NCBI GenBank assembly: GCA_045807125.1
Contig: JBJMHZ010000055.1
Location: 124,001-188,000, forward strand
Length of the DNA stretch: 64,000 nucleotides
Source: JBJMHZ01 sp045807125
GTDB taxonomy: Bacteria; Actinomycetota; Actinomycetes; JAWWOL01
Direction: 5' to 3'
The first letter of the stretch is position 1. The number at the start of each line of letters is the position of its first letter. Positions 17,208-26,628 of the stretch are shown here, in pieces. The notes under the pieces are model-generated. The model saw only the letters and a program-made list of their open reading frames with translations, searched no databases and was not told where the DNA came from. The translations under genes were made by a program, and so were the position numbers.

Positions 17208-18653
17208 ATGCCTACCCACCGTCATCGCGCCCGGCGCACGTCGCTCGCGCTGGCCGCCGCTGGAGCGCTGCTGCTGGCCGGCTGCGACGACGGCGGCACC
17301 GGCATCAGCAGCACCAGCGGCGCGGGCGCGCCGTCCTCGCCGACGGGCGGGCCGGGCACCGCAGCCCCGAGCCCGGCTCGTACGGGCGCGGCGAGCGCAT
17401 CGGGCACCTCGACCTGGCCGGCGTACCACCACGACGGCGAGCGCACCGGCGTGGCAACGGGGATGCCGGCCGTGGGGCCGCTCCGCATCGCCTGGCGCCT
17501 CAAGCTGGACGGTGCGATGTACGCGTCCCCCATCCTCGCCAACGGCGGCGTGCTGGCGGCGACCGAGCGCGACTCGGTCTACTTCGTCAAGCAGGACAAG
17601 GTGGTCTGGCACCGGTCGCTCGGCACGCCAGTCACCTCCGGCCTGCCCTGCGGCAACATCGATCCGCTCGGCATCACCGGCACGCCGGTCTACGCGGCCT
17701 CGACCAACACCGTCTACGTCGCCGCCGAGCTGGCCGGTCCGGTCAGGCACGCGCTCTTCGCGCTCGACGCGGGCACCGGGCGCACCCGCTGGTACAAGTC
17801 GCTCGACGTCCCGGGCCTGACGCCGTCGGTGCAGCAGCAGCGCCCGGCGCTCGCCCTCTCGCACGGCAACGTCTTCGTCGCGATGGGCGCGCTCGCCGGC
17901 GACTGCGGCGCGTACAACGGCTGGGTGATCGGCGTCCACGCCGACGGGTCGGGCTCGCCGTTCCGCTACAAGACGCCGGGCACCGAGGGCGGCATCTGGA
18001 CGCCGCCCGGCCCGGTCACCGAGGGCGACGGGTCGCTGCTCGTCTCCGTCGGCAACGGCGGCGCGACGTCCGCGTCCGACCCGTACGACTACAGCGACTC
18101 GGTGCTGCGCCTCTCGGCGACGACGCTGGCCCGGCTGTCGTCGTTCTCGCCGTCGGTGTGGCGCGACGACAACGCGGGCGACCTCGACCTCGGCTCCAAC
18201 GGCCCGGCGCGCGTGCACCTGTCGGCCGGCGACCGGGTGGTCATCGCCGGCAAGCGCGGCGTCGTCTACCTGCTGCGCGACGGCAATCTCGGGGGGATCG
18301 GCGGCTCGCTGGCGCGGCTGTCCGGCTGCGCCGCGTACGGCGGCAGCGCCGTCTCGGGCTCGGTCGTCTACCTGCCGTGCTCGGACGGCGTGCGCGCCCT
18401 GCAGGTGGGCGCCAGCAGCCTGCGCTTCCGCTGGCACGCGTCGCCGGCCGGCTCGCCGGTGGTCGGTGGCGGCGCGGTCTGGTCGATCGACCCGTCGGGC
18501 GGCACGCTCTACGCGCTGTCCCCGTCGACGGGCGCGGTCCTGCGCCACATCTCGGTGGGCACGACCTCGCGCTTCGCCACGCCGGCGCTGAGGTACGACG
18601 GCCACGTCCTCGTCCCCACGCTCGACGGCATCGTCTCGGTGGCCGGGGGCTGA
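17208..18653 (+). CDS. PQQ-like beta-propeller lipoprotein
   Basis: 481 residues. A lipoprotein signal ends in ALLLAGC (lipobox) about 22 residues from ATG 17208, followed by a Ser/Thr/Pro/Gly linker of about 60 residues. The rest is a beta-propeller: TVYVAAELAGPVRHALFALD, HGNVFVAMG, GDGSLLVSVGNGG, VVIAGKRGVVYLLRDG and GTLYALSPSTGAVLRHI. These are outer-blade strands of the pyrroloquinoline-quinone-like propeller. The enzyme residues of alcohol dehydrogenases are not evident, so it is probably a scaffold or binding protein on the cell surface. ATG 17193 is an alternative start. Confidence 0.82.
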   Translation: MPTHRHRARRTSLALAAAGALLLAGCDDGGTGISSTSGAGAPSSPTGGPGTAAPSPARTGAASASGTSTWPAYHHDGERTGVATGMPAVGPLRIAWRLKLDGAMYASPILANGGVLAATERDSVYFVKQDKVVWHRSLGTPVTSGLPCGNIDPLGITGTPVYAASTNTVYVAAELAGPVRHALFALDAGTGRTRWYKSLDVPGLTPSVQQQRPALALSHGNVFVAMGALAGDCGAYNGWVIGVHADGSGSPFRYKTPGTEGGIWTPPGPVTEGDGSLLVSVGNGGATSASDPYDYSDSVLRLSATTLARLSSFSPSVWRDDNAGDLDLGSNGPARVHLSAGDRVVIAGKRGVVYLLRDGNLGGIGGSLARLSGCAAYGGSAVSGSVVYLPCSDGVRALQVGASSLRFRWHASPAGSPVVGGGAVWSIDPSGGTLYALSPSTGAVLRHISVGTTSRFATPALRYDGHVLVPTLDGIVSVAGG

Positions 18654-18692
18654 GCGCGGGGGCCGGCCGGTCCGGTGGTTAATGTGCCGGGC

Positions 18693-19466
18693 ATGGACCT
18701 CGCGGGCACGGGCGACGGCCGGCGCGTCGCGGTGGTGACGGGGGCGAGCGCCGGCATCGGCGCGGCCACCGCCCGCCGGCTGGCCGCCGAGGGCTTCCAG
18801 GTCATCGTCGGCGCGCGCCGGCGCGAGCGCGTCGAGGCCCTCGCCGCGGAGATCGGCGGCACGGCCTGCCCGCTCGACGTCACCTCGCCGGAGTCGGTCG
18901 CCGCGCTCGCCGCCGCGGTCGGCCCGGTGTGCCACCTGCTCGTCAACAACGCCGGGGGCGCGCTCGGGCTCGCGCCCGTCGAGCAGGCCGACGAGGAGCA
19001 GTGGCGCTGGATGCTCGACGCCAACGTGCTCGGCGTCATGCGGGTCACCAAGGCGCTGCTGCCCGCGCTGCGGGCGAGCGGCGACGGCCACATCGTCGTC
19101 GTCGGGTCGATCGCCGGGCGGGAGGCGTACGACGGTGGCGGCGGCTACACGGCGGCCAAGCATGCCGCCAGGGCGGTGACCGAGACGCTGCGGCTCGAGC
19201 TGCTGGGCGAGCCGATCCGCGTGACCGAGGTCGCACCGGGGCTCGTCGAGACCGAGTTCTCACTGGTCCGCTTCGCGGGCGACGCGGAGCGGGCCGCCCG
19301 CGTCTACCAGGGCCTCACGCCGCTCGTCGCCGACGACGTGGCCGACTGCATCGGCTGGGCGGCGACCCGCCCGACGCACGTCAACGTCGACCTCATCGTC
19401 GTCAAGCCGCGCGACCAGGCCACCGCCACGCGGGCGCACCGGGCACCGGCCGGTCACGATGCGTGA
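18693..19466 (+). CDS. SDR family NAD(P)-dependent oxidoreductase (YdfG-like)
   Basis: 257 residues, classical short-chain dehydrogenase. Cofactor motif TGASAGIGAATARR is near residue 18, NNAG near 87, the catalytic Ser in VVVGSIAG near 141 and YTAAK near 154. The tail APGLVETEFSLVRF and NVDLIVVKPRDQ resembles the YdfG group that oxidises L-allo-threonine and related 3-hydroxy acids. Substrate assignment is inference. ATG 18693 is preferred over an in-frame GTG at 18675. Confidence 0.9.
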   Translation: MDLAGTGDGRRVAVVTGASAGIGAATARRLAAEGFQVIVGARRRERVEALAAEIGGTACPLDVTSPESVAALAAAVGPVCHLLVNNAGGALGLAPVEQADEEQWRWMLDANVLGVMRVTKALLPALRASGDGHIVVVGSIAGREAYDGGGGYTAAKHAARAVTETLRLELLGEPIRVTEVAPGLVETEFSLVRFAGDAERAARVYQGLTPLVADDVADCIGWAATRPTHVNVDLIVVKPRDQATATRAHRAPAGHDA

Positions 19467-19562
19467 CCGATCGGTAGTCGCATTGCAACCTCCCTGGACC
19501 GACCGGTCCCGTTGTGCGCAGAATCCGGGCGCGACATCCCGCACCCGCGCGAGGAGGCGTAC

Positions 19563-21257
19563 ATGCGAAGAGTGACGGCCATCGGGGCGACGCTGGTCCT
19601 GGCGGTCTCGGCGGCGCTGGCCGGTGCCAGCGCAGCGACTGCCGAGGGCGACGGCGACGTCCTGCTACCGGTGCCGCATCAATTGTTCGGCGTGGTCGCC
19701 CCCGGTGGCCTGGACGCCACCGGCGGCGCCCAGGCCGGCCAGCTCAAGCACCGGGCCGGTTACATCTGCACCGCCCAGGGCTACGACGCGAGCAACCGGC
19801 GCACCGACTGCGAGGGCAACGCGCCCGACAACGAAACCACCATCGCGGTCAACCCGACCAACCCGCGGAACATCGTCGCGGGTGCCAACAACTACCAGCT
19901 CTCCATCAGCGGCCAGCACGTCTACGAGACGATCCTGTCCCGGGCCATGGTGAGCGACGACGGCGGCCGGACGTGGTCCGAGTACGGCCTGCCGTGGGCC
20001 GGCAGCAACTTCACCGGCGACCCGGCGATCGCCTTCGACGCCGACGGCCGCGCTTACTACGCGACGCTCGGGTTCACCATCGGCCAGGGGAAGTCCCCCA
20101 CCGGCGTCAACCCCGACATGCTCGTGTCGACGTCGACCAACGGCGGTCACAGCTGGACCCGCGCGACGACGGTCGCCCACGGCTCCGGCAGCTTCGGCAG
20201 CGTCGGCAAGTTCCTCGACAAGGAGTACATCGCGGCCTGGGGTCACGGCAATGCGATCCTCACCTACACCCAGTACCTCGACGCGCAGAAGGGCGCCTAC
20301 GTCGAGTCGCCCATCATGGCGTCCGTCACCCACGACGGCGGCCGGACGTGGACCCGGCCGGTCGAGGTCAGCGGCAGCGCGCCGTTCTGCACCGGCAGCG
20401 GCCATGGCGCCGCTGACGAATGCGACCAGAGCACCGCGTCGGTGCCGACCGTCACCCCTGACGGCCGTGTCCTCGTCGCCTTCCTGAACGGTCCCGCGCC
20501 GGGCAGCACCGACTTCGACGACCAGTACCTCGTCGTCGAGGTGAGCCCGGCCACCGGCCAGCGCATCGGCGGCCCCTACCAGGTCGCGCCGCTGCAGGAC
20601 GGCTCCGCCGACTACCCGGTCAGCGTCCAGGGCCGGCAGACCTACCAGGACAGCCAGTTCCGCACCTGGAGCGCCGGCAACATCGACGCCGACCCGGCGC
20701 ACGCCGGCACGCTGGCCGTCACGTGGTCCGACATGCGCAACAGCCCGTCGGTCGACACCGGCCAGACGGACCCGTACTCGACCGTCACCAACAGCGATGT
20801 CTTCGCGTCGGTGTCGACCGACTACGGCCGCACCTGGTCGGCGCCGGCCAAGGTGGCCGACGGCGGCCCCAACGCCGTCACCGACCAGTGGTTCCCGTGG
20901 GCGGCGTACGGGCCGGACGGCACCTTGTCGGTGACGTTCTCCGACCGGTCCTACGACCCGGCCAACCACCTGTACGGGCAGACGCTCGCGCAGGCCGCGG
21001 CCGGCTCGCTGGCGTTCACCGCCCGGAAGGTGTCGACCGCGCTGTCCGACCCGACGAGGAACGATCGCTGGTTCGCCACCACGGCCGATCCGGCCTTCCC
21101 GTTCGCCACCACGTTCATCGGCGACTACAACGGGATGGACGTCGGCCCGGACGGTGCGGCGCACCCGATCTGGACCGACCTGCGCTCGGAGACCACCTTC
21201 GCCGGACGCACCGGTCATGACGAGGCGACCGTGACCGCTACGGTGCCGGCCGGCTGA
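19563..21257 (+). CDS. Secreted BNR/sialidase-fold beta-propeller protein, copy 1
   Basis: 564 residues. A Sec signal peptide (cleavage after about ASAATA, residue 27) is followed by NETTIAVNPTNPRNIVAGAN. At least four Asp-box motifs follow: SDDGGRTW at 131-138, STNGGHSW at 191-198, THDGGRTW near 256 and STDYGRTW near 420. Asp-boxes mark the turns of six-bladed sialidase propellers, but the arginine triad of true sialidases cannot be assigned, so enzymatic activity is open. Start ATG 19563 follows GAGGAGG. It is paralogous to the next gene. Confidence 0.85.
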   Translation: MRRVTAIGATLVLAVSAALAGASAATAEGDGDVLLPVPHQLFGVVAPGGLDATGGAQAGQLKHRAGYICTAQGYDASNRRTDCEGNAPDNETTIAVNPTNPRNIVAGANNYQLSISGQHVYETILSRAMVSDDGGRTWSEYGLPWAGSNFTGDPAIAFDADGRAYYATLGFTIGQGKSPTGVNPDMLVSTSTNGGHSWTRATTVAHGSGSFGSVGKFLDKEYIAAWGHGNAILTYTQYLDAQKGAYVESPIMASVTHDGGRTWTRPVEVSGSAPFCTGSGHGAADECDQSTASVPTVTPDGRVLVAFLNGPAPGSTDFDDQYLVVEVSPATGQRIGGPYQVAPLQDGSADYPVSVQGRQTYQDSQFRTWSAGNIDADPAHAGTLAVTWSDMRNSPSVDTGQTDPYSTVTNSDVFASVSTDYGRTWSAPAKVADGGPNAVTDQWFPWAAYGPDGTLSVTFSDRSYDPANHLYGQTLAQAAAGSLAFTARKVSTALSDPTRNDRWFATTADPAFPFATTFIGDYNGMDVGPDGAAHPIWTDLRSETTFAGRTGHDEATVTATVPAG

Positions 21258-21276
21258 CGACCCGGCTCGTAGGTCG

Positions 21277-21320
21277 CGCCTGCGGCCCCCGGCGGTCTCG
21301 ATCGCCGGGGGCCGCAGGCG
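21277..21320 (+). terminator. Strong hairpin terminator between the paralogues
   Basis: A perfect 18-base stem (CGCCTGCGGCCCCCGGCG, 21277-21294, pairing with 21303-21320) closes an eight-base loop, 19 bases after the stop of copy 1. There is no T-run, as is common for actinobacterial hairpin terminators. It would isolate copy 2, which keeps its own duplicated leader. Confidence 0.75.
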
Positions 21321-21417
21321 TACTGGCAGCGACCTCCCTGGACCAGTCGGTGCGGACCTGCGCAGGATCCGGGCGCGACCCCAGCGCACCATCCCGCATC
21401 CCGCGCGAGGAGGGCAC

Positions 21418-23115
21418 ATGCGAAGAGCGACGGCCATCGGCGCGACGCTGGTCCTGGCGGTCTCGGCGGCGCTGGCCGGTGCCAGCGCAGCGACTGCAGA
21501 GGACGGCGGCGACGTCCTGCTACCGGTGCCGCACCAGTTGCTCGACGTGGCGGCTCCAGGCTCCAACGACGCGGCCGGCGGTGCCCGAGCCGGGCAGCTC
21601 AAGCACCGGACCGGCTACATCTGCACCGCCGAGGGCTACGACGCCAGCAACCGGCGCACCGACTGCGAGGGCAACGCGCCCGACAACGAGACGACCATCG
21701 CGGTCAACCCGACCAACCCGCGGAACATCATCGCCGGAGCCAACGACTTCCAGCTGTCCATCAGCGGCCAGCACGTCTACCAGACGGCCCTGTCCCGGGC
21801 CATGGTGAGCGACGACGGCGGCCGGACCTGGTCGACGTACGCCCTGCCGTGGAACGGCGGCGCGCAGCTCACCGGCGACCCGGCGATCGCCTTCGACGCC
21901 GACGGCCGGGCGTACTACTCCACGCTCGGCTTCAACCAGGGGCAGGGGCGGTCAGGGATCCCGACGAGCCCGGACGTCCTCGTTTCGACCTCGACCGACG
22001 GCGGTCGCACCTGGACCGGTCCGGCGACCGTCGCGCGGGGCACCGGCAACTTCAACAGCAACGCCGTCATCAACGACAAGGAGTACATGGCGGCCTGGGG
22101 TCACGGCAACGCGATCGTGACGTGGTCGCGCTACCTGTTCGGGCAGGGCGGCGCGTTCGTCGAGGGGCCCATCGTGGCGTCGGTCACGCACGACGGCGGC
22201 CGGACATGGAGCGACGCGGTCGAGATCAGCGGCAGCGCGCCGTTCTGCACCGGCGGCGGCAACGGCGCGGCCGACCGGTGCGACCAGGACTTCACGTCGG
22301 TGCCGACCGTCACCCCTGACGGCCGCATCCTCGTCGCGTTCGAGAACGGTCCGGCGCCCGGCAGCCCCGACGAGGACGACCAGTACCTCGTGGTCGAGGT
22401 GAGCCCGGCCACCGGCAAGCGCATCGCCGGCCCCTACGTGGTCGCACCCATGCAGGACGGCCTCGCCGACTACCCGGTCGACGTGCAAGGCCGGCAGACC
22501 TACCAGGACAGCCAGTTCCGCACCTCCAGCGCCGGCAACATCACCGCCGATCCAGCGCACCCCGGCCGGCTCGCGGTGAGCTGGTCGGACATGCGCAACA
22601 GCCCGTCGCTCGACACCGGCCGGACCGACCCGTACACCACGGTGACGAACAGCGACGTCTTCGTGTCGGTGTCTGACGACTACGGCCGCACCTGGTCGGC
22701 GCCGGCCAAGGTCGCCGACGGCGGCCCCAACGCCGTCACCGACCAGTGGTTCCCGTGGGCGGCGTACGGCCCGGACGGCACGCTGTCCGTGACGTTCTCC
22801 GACCGGTCCTACGACCCGGCCAACCACCTGTACGGGCAGACCCTGGCGCAGGCCGCGCCCGGCTCGCTGGCGTTCACCGCGCAGCAGGTGTCGACCGCGC
22901 TGTCGGACCCGACGAGGGACGACCTGTGGTTCACGGTCACCGAGGACCCGGCCTTCCCGAGCACCACGCTGTTCATCGGCGACTACAACGGCATGGCGGT
23001 CGGCCCGGACGGTGCGGCGCACCCGATCTGGACCGACATGCGCTCCGACAGCAGCTTCGGCGGGGCCACCGGTCACGACGAGACGACCGTCACCGCGACG
23101 GTGCCGATCGGCTGA
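21418..23115 (+). CDS. Secreted BNR/sialidase-fold beta-propeller protein, copy 2
   Basis: 565 residues, closely similar to copy 1 over its whole length, including the signal peptide, KHRTGYICTAEGYDASNRR, the four Asp-boxes (SDDGGRTW, STDGGRTW, THDGGRTW, SDDYGRTW) and the C-terminal NGMAVGPDGAAHPIWTDMRS. Differences gather in loops such as the segment after STLGFNQGQG. No truncation or frameshift is visible, so both copies look functional and may differ in ligand. It has its own GAGGAGG ribosome site and follows a strong hairpin. Confidence 0.85.
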   Translation: MRRATAIGATLVLAVSAALAGASAATAEDGGDVLLPVPHQLLDVAAPGSNDAAGGARAGQLKHRTGYICTAEGYDASNRRTDCEGNAPDNETTIAVNPTNPRNIIAGANDFQLSISGQHVYQTALSRAMVSDDGGRTWSTYALPWNGGAQLTGDPAIAFDADGRAYYSTLGFNQGQGRSGIPTSPDVLVSTSTDGGRTWTGPATVARGTGNFNSNAVINDKEYMAAWGHGNAIVTWSRYLFGQGGAFVEGPIVASVTHDGGRTWSDAVEISGSAPFCTGGGNGAADRCDQDFTSVPTVTPDGRILVAFENGPAPGSPDEDDQYLVVEVSPATGKRIAGPYVVAPMQDGLADYPVDVQGRQTYQDSQFRTSSAGNITADPAHPGRLAVSWSDMRNSPSLDTGRTDPYTTVTNSDVFVSVSDDYGRTWSAPAKVADGGPNAVTDQWFPWAAYGPDGTLSVTFSDRSYDPANHLYGQTLAQAAPGSLAFTAQQVSTALSDPTRDDLWFTVTEDPAFPSTTLFIGDYNGMAVGPDGAAHPIWTDMRSDSSFGGATGHDETTVTATVPIG

Positions 23116-23157
23116 CCCGGCTCGGTCCGTACGGCGGGGACTGGGACGATCCTCGAC

Positions 23158-23957
23158 GTGACCGCCAGGCCGCTCGGCATGCCGACGAGGGGGACGACCG
23201 CCGCCAACCGGCTGCGGCGCGTCGACCGGTGGCTGCTCGACGACCGCGGCGACGCGCTGCGCCGGGCCGGCGATCCGCTCGTCGTCGACCTGGGCTTCGG
23301 CGGCTCGCCGGTCACCACGCTCGAGCTCGCCGACCGGCTCGCCACGGTCCGTCCCGACGTCGAGGTCGTCGGCATCGAGATCGACCGGGAACGGGTCGCC
23401 GCCGCCCAGCGGCGCGCCAGGCCGGGCGTCTCGTTCCGCCACGGCGGGTTCGAGCTGCCCCTCGGCGGGCGGCGGCCGGTGGTCGTGCGCGCGATGAACG
23501 TCCTCCGCCAGTACGATGAGGACGCGGTCGCCGGGGCGTGGCGGCGACTGGGCGGCGCGCTCGCGCCCGGTGGCGTCGTGGTCGACGGCACCTGCGACGA
23601 GATCGGCGCCGCGCCGCGTGGCTGGCGGTCACCGGCGACGGCCGGCCGGCGACGCTGACGCTGTCGGCGCACCTCACCTCGCTCGACCGCCCCGGCGAGC
23701 TCGCCGAGCGGCTGCCGAAGGCGCTGATCCACCGCAACGTGCCTGGCCAGCCCGTGCACCGGCTGCTCGCGGCGCTGGATCGCTGCTGGGCGGTGGCCGC
23801 GCCGCACGCCGCCTTCGGGCCGCGACAGCGCTGGCTCGCGACGGTCGCCGGCCTGCGGGCCGACGGCTGGCCCGTCACGTCGAGCCGGGCCCAGCTCCGG
23901 CGCGGCGAGCTCACCGTCCCCTGGGCCTGCGTCGCCCCGCCCGGGGCCACCGGTTGA
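23158..23957 (+). pseudogene. Class I SAM-dependent methyltransferase, frameshifted
   Basis: The first part (frame of 23158) reads GTTAANRLRRVDRWLLDDRG, the SAM loop VVDLGFGGSPVTT, EVVGIEIDRERV and GGVVVDGTCDEIG, then runs into unrelated residues and stops at 23658. The second part is in another frame and continues the family: RRAAWLAVTGDG, RPGELAERLPKALIHRNVPG and HRLLAALDRCWAVAAPH, ending at 23957. Adding one G at about 23605-23607 (GATCGG to GATCGGG) would join them as DEIGRRAAWLAV. Either the gene is broken or one G was lost in sequencing. Full length would be about 266 residues. Confidence 0.8.
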
Positions 23958-23967
23958 GAATCGGGGC

Positions 23968-24414
23968 ATGACCGAACCGGCGACCGACCACGTCCACGTC
24001 GTCCACAACGGCAAGCGCCAACTGACGCTCGACGAGCTGGCGCTGACCCAGCCAGGCATGGACCGCCTGATGGCCGAGCTCGGCCCGCGCATGCATCGCC
24101 TCTACTACGCCGGCCGGGCCGGGAACTGGCGGCTGGCCGACTACTTCTTCAAGTCGATCGTGAAGCAGTTGCGGTTGTGCGGCTTCAGCCGCCCCAAGTA
24201 CGAGGACGACATCACCGCCTACCTCGACGAGGATTGCGAGCCGGTCAAGGCGGCGCTCAAGGCGCGCGACGCTGCCGCGTTCGAGTCGTCGTACCAGCGC
24301 ATGGTGGACCGCGCCAACCACTACCACGTCGAGTGGAAGAAGCCCTACATCGTCTGGCGGACGCCGCCGACGCCGCCCGACGACCTCGATCTCACTGCCG
24401 GGGCGGAGGACTGA
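23968..24414 (+). CDS. Conserved all-helical hypothetical protein
   Basis: 148 residues, soluble, predicted mostly helical. Conserved-looking segments are LTLDELALTQPGMDRLMAEL, RLYYAGRAGNWRLADYFFKS and MVDRANHYHVEWKKPYIVWR. The segment YYAGKAGNWxLAxY occurs in a scattered family of uncharacterised proteins whose members sometimes sit beside cytochrome or heme proteins; I cannot assign a function. It begins ten bases after the end of the frameshifted methyltransferase and may share its transcript. It converges with the macrodomain gene. Confidence 0.65.
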   Translation: MTEPATDHVHVVHNGKRQLTLDELALTQPGMDRLMAELGPRMHRLYYAGRAGNWRLADYFFKSIVKQLRLCGFSRPKYEDDITAYLDEDCEPVKAALKARDAAAFESSYQRMVDRANHYHVEWKKPYIVWRTPPTPPDDLDLTAGAED

Positions 24415-24417
24415 CCG

Positions 24418-24957
24418 TCAGGGCGAGCCGCCCTTGAGCGCGGCCGCGAACGCGTCGTGCGCCTGCTGCGCACGAAGCACGAAGCGCACCTCGGTCACGC
24501 GCGCCCCGCTGCTCCGCACGGCCTCGACGGCGATCGGCGCAGCCGCTTCGAGCGGATAGCCGTAGGCGCCCGTCGAGATGGCCGGGAACGCGACCGTGCG
24601 CGCGCCGAGCTCGTCGGCCACCCGCAGCGCGTTGCGATGGCAGGCGGCCAGCAGCGCCGAGCGGTCCTCGCGCGGGGTATGCACCGGCCCGACGGTGTGG
24701 ATGACCCACCGGGACGGCAGCTCGCCGGCCGTGGTGGCGACCGCCTCGCCCGTCGGCAGGCCGTCCGCGTACCGTCCCGCCCGCAGCTCCCGGCACGCGG
24801 CCAGGATCGCCGGCCCGCCACGCCGGTGGATCGCCCCGTCGACGCCGCTGCCACCGAGCAACGACGAGTTGGCCGCATTGACGATCGCGTCGACGTCCTG
24901 CTCGGTGATGTCGCCGAGCACCAGCGTGATGTCCACGTCACGCACGGTACCTGCCAC
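24418..24957 (-). CDS. Macrodomain protein, O-acetyl-ADP-ribose deacetylase type
   Basis: 179 residues, one macrodomain of the YmdB/MacroD class, which hydrolyses O-acetyl-ADP-ribose or mono-ADP-ribosyl groups. The signature NAANSSLLGGSGVDGAIHRR holds the catalytic Asn and Asp, and the second loop AFPAISTGAYGYPLE binds the diphosphate. The block GEAVATTAGELPSRWVIHTV is also typical. All catalytic residues are present. There is no sirtuin or ART gene beside it, so it is probably a general scavenging enzyme. Confidence 0.92.
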   Translation of the reverse strand: MAGTVRDVDITLVLGDITEQDVDAIVNAANSSLLGGSGVDGAIHRRGGPAILAACRELRAGRYADGLPTGEAVATTAGELPSRWVIHTVGPVHTPREDRSALLAACHRNALRVADELGARTVAFPAISTGAYGYPLEAAAPIAVEAVRSSGARVTEVRFVLRAQQAHDAFAAALKGGSP

Positions 24958-25051
24958 GGGGAGCGGAAGGGCTCGGCGTGCGAGGGAGCTGGTCGTCCGG
25001 TCATACTGGACCGTTCACCCACGATCCTCTCGGGTACAGGACTGCCCACCG

Positions 25052-26257
25052 ATGACCATTCACCGACCCGGCCGCTTCTGGCGACGAGCGCTCGCAACGC
25101 TCGCCGCCTTGCTGTCGGTGGTCATCGTCGTCACGGTCGGCGGGGTCTACTCGTACGCGTCGTACCGCGTGCAGCAGATAGCCAAGGCACCGGCGATGCC
25201 GCACCTGAAGCCACGGCAGCACTACAGCGACCCGTTCACCGTGCTCGTCGTCGGCACCGATGACCGCAGCGGCACGCACAACCAGTACGGGCACGAGTAC
25301 ATCGCGTGCAAGTGCAGCGACACGATGATCCTGATGCGGGTCGACCCGGCGAGCCAGCACGCGTCGCTGCTGTCCATCCCGCGCGACAGCTACGTCGAGC
25401 TGGCGGGGCTCAACACCAAGGGCAAGCTCAACGCGGCCTTCACCAAGGGACCGGACAACCTCGTCCAGACCATCGAGCAGCAGCTGGGCATACCGATCAA
25501 CCACTACGTCCTCGTCGATCTCGCCTCGTTCAAGCGCACCGTCGATGCGCTCGGCGGCGTCGACATGGACGTACCGATGCCCATCTACGACAAGAACGCG
25601 CACCTCGACATCGCCCGTACCGGTTGCCGACGGCTGACGGGCGACGAGGCGCTCGCCATCAGCCGGGCGCGCGAGCTGCAGTACAAGCAGGACGGCGAAT
25701 GGCACTACGACCCGACGTGGGAGTACGGCCGCAACCGGCGCGAGCAGATCTTCCTCAAGGTGCTCGCCCGTGCCGTCCTCTCCCGCGGGCTGTCCAACCC
25801 GCTGACCGCCGACCGGGTCATCGCGACGGTCACCGACCACGGCATCGAGACCGACGCGGGCGTGCGCACCCGCGAGCTGGTGTCGCTCGCCGGGCAGTTC
25901 GCCGGCTTCGACGCCGGCCACATCGACAGCTACACGCTGCCGACCTACACCCAGGAGCACACCCCCGACTGGGGCGACGTCGAGATCCTCCAGCCGCAGC
26001 AGGACATCAAGACGATCGCCGCGTGGTATGGCCGGTCGGTGCCCGATGCTGGGATCACGCTGCCGGCCGGCGGCATCACGGATCCGGTGCATCCTCGCCC
26101 CGCCGACGGCACGTCGGCGGCCCGGCCGGACGGCGGGCGGTCCACCAGCGCCCCGGCCCATGCCGGCTCGACCAGCAGCCCCGGCGGATCGGCGACGACG
26201 ACCTCGCCCAACAAGCCGCGGCCCTGGGACCCGAGGGGCTGCGGGTCGACCAGCTGA
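25052..26257 (+). CDS. LytR-CpsA-Psr (LCP) family cell-wall glycopolymer ligase
   Basis: 401 residues. A basic N-terminus and one membrane anchor (about 12-34) place the domain outside the cell. LCP motifs are VVGTDDRSG, CSDTMILMRVDP, LLSIPRDSYVEL, KLNAAFTKG, FKRTVDALGGVDMDVP, LTGDEALAISRAR and YGRNRREQIFLK. The Asp and Arg residues that bind the polyprenyl diphosphate are all present. A Ser/Thr/Pro-rich C-terminal tail of about 70 residues follows. The enzyme likely transfers arabinogalactan- or teichoic-acid-like polymers to peptidoglycan. ATG 25052 is chosen because it gives the usual short cytoplasmic leader. Confidence 0.92.
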   Translation: MTIHRPGRFWRRALATLAALLSVVIVVTVGGVYSYASYRVQQIAKAPAMPHLKPRQHYSDPFTVLVVGTDDRSGTHNQYGHEYIACKCSDTMILMRVDPASQHASLLSIPRDSYVELAGLNTKGKLNAAFTKGPDNLVQTIEQQLGIPINHYVLVDLASFKRTVDALGGVDMDVPMPIYDKNAHLDIARTGCRRLTGDEALAISRARELQYKQDGEWHYDPTWEYGRNRREQIFLKVLARAVLSRGLSNPLTADRVIATVTDHGIETDAGVRTRELVSLAGQFAGFDAGHIDSYTLPTYTQEHTPDWGDVEILQPQQDIKTIAAWYGRSVPDAGITLPAGGITDPVHPRPADGTSAARPDGGRSTSAPAHAGSTSSPGGSATTTSPNKPRPWDPRGCGSTS

Positions 26258-26350
26258 GCTGTCGCACCCGCCGGACGATGCCCGACGCTAGCGCCGCTCG
26301 CGGCTGGGTAGGGGTCAGTACGAGGCAGCCGACGGAAGGAGACCGGGACC

Positions 26351-26608
26351 ATGGCCGGCCTGAACGATGCGATCGCCGTGCTGGAGGGTGGTTCGCGCGA
26401 CGGCGAGAGCACCACCGTCGCCGTCGCCGTCACCCGCATCATCGCCCCGTCCGATGCACCCGGGCTGGTCGACGTCTACGAGCAGACCGACGAGCTGCGC
26501 CGGCTGCCCGGCAACGAGACGCCGGCCATCGTGTTCCGGTTCAGCGCCCAGGAGCCGGCACCGGAGCGCATCACCGCGGAGTCGATGCACATGCCGACCA
26601 CGCGCTGA
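26351..26608 (+). CDS. Small hypothetical protein
   Basis: 85 residues, acidic, no membrane segment. It begins MAGLNDAIAVLEGGSRDGES and continues VVYEQTDELRR-like and FRFSAQEPAPERI-like strands, suggesting a small beta-sheet protein. I do not recognise a family. GGAAGGAG stands about ten bases upstream of the ATG, and codon third positions are G/C as in true genes here. It converges with the hydrolase gene. Confidence 0.5.
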   Translation: MAGLNDAIAVLEGGSRDGESTTVAVAVTRIIAPSDAPGLVDVYEQTDELRRLPGNETPAIVFRFSAQEPAPERITAESMHMPTTR

Positions 26609-26628
26609 GCCCGCCGGAGGCCGCGCGG

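Larger units (their letters stand above)
19480..23115 (+). repeat. Tandem duplication of a whole gene with its leader
   Basis: Two paralogous genes (19563-21257 and 21418-23115) lie head to tail with upstream regions that also match: ACCTCCCTGGACC, then a related stretch, ATCCGGGCGCGAC, CATCCCGC and a GAGGAG ribosome site before ATGCGAAGAG. The duplicated unit therefore includes the promoter or leader. Coding identity is high through the propeller and lower in short surface loops. Confidence 0.85.

Noticed and set aside
17022..19163. Open frame extending mshA upstream to over 1100 residues
   Set aside because: It has the composition of random GC-rich sequence and runs antisense across two well-supported genes. 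The true start has a good ribosome site.
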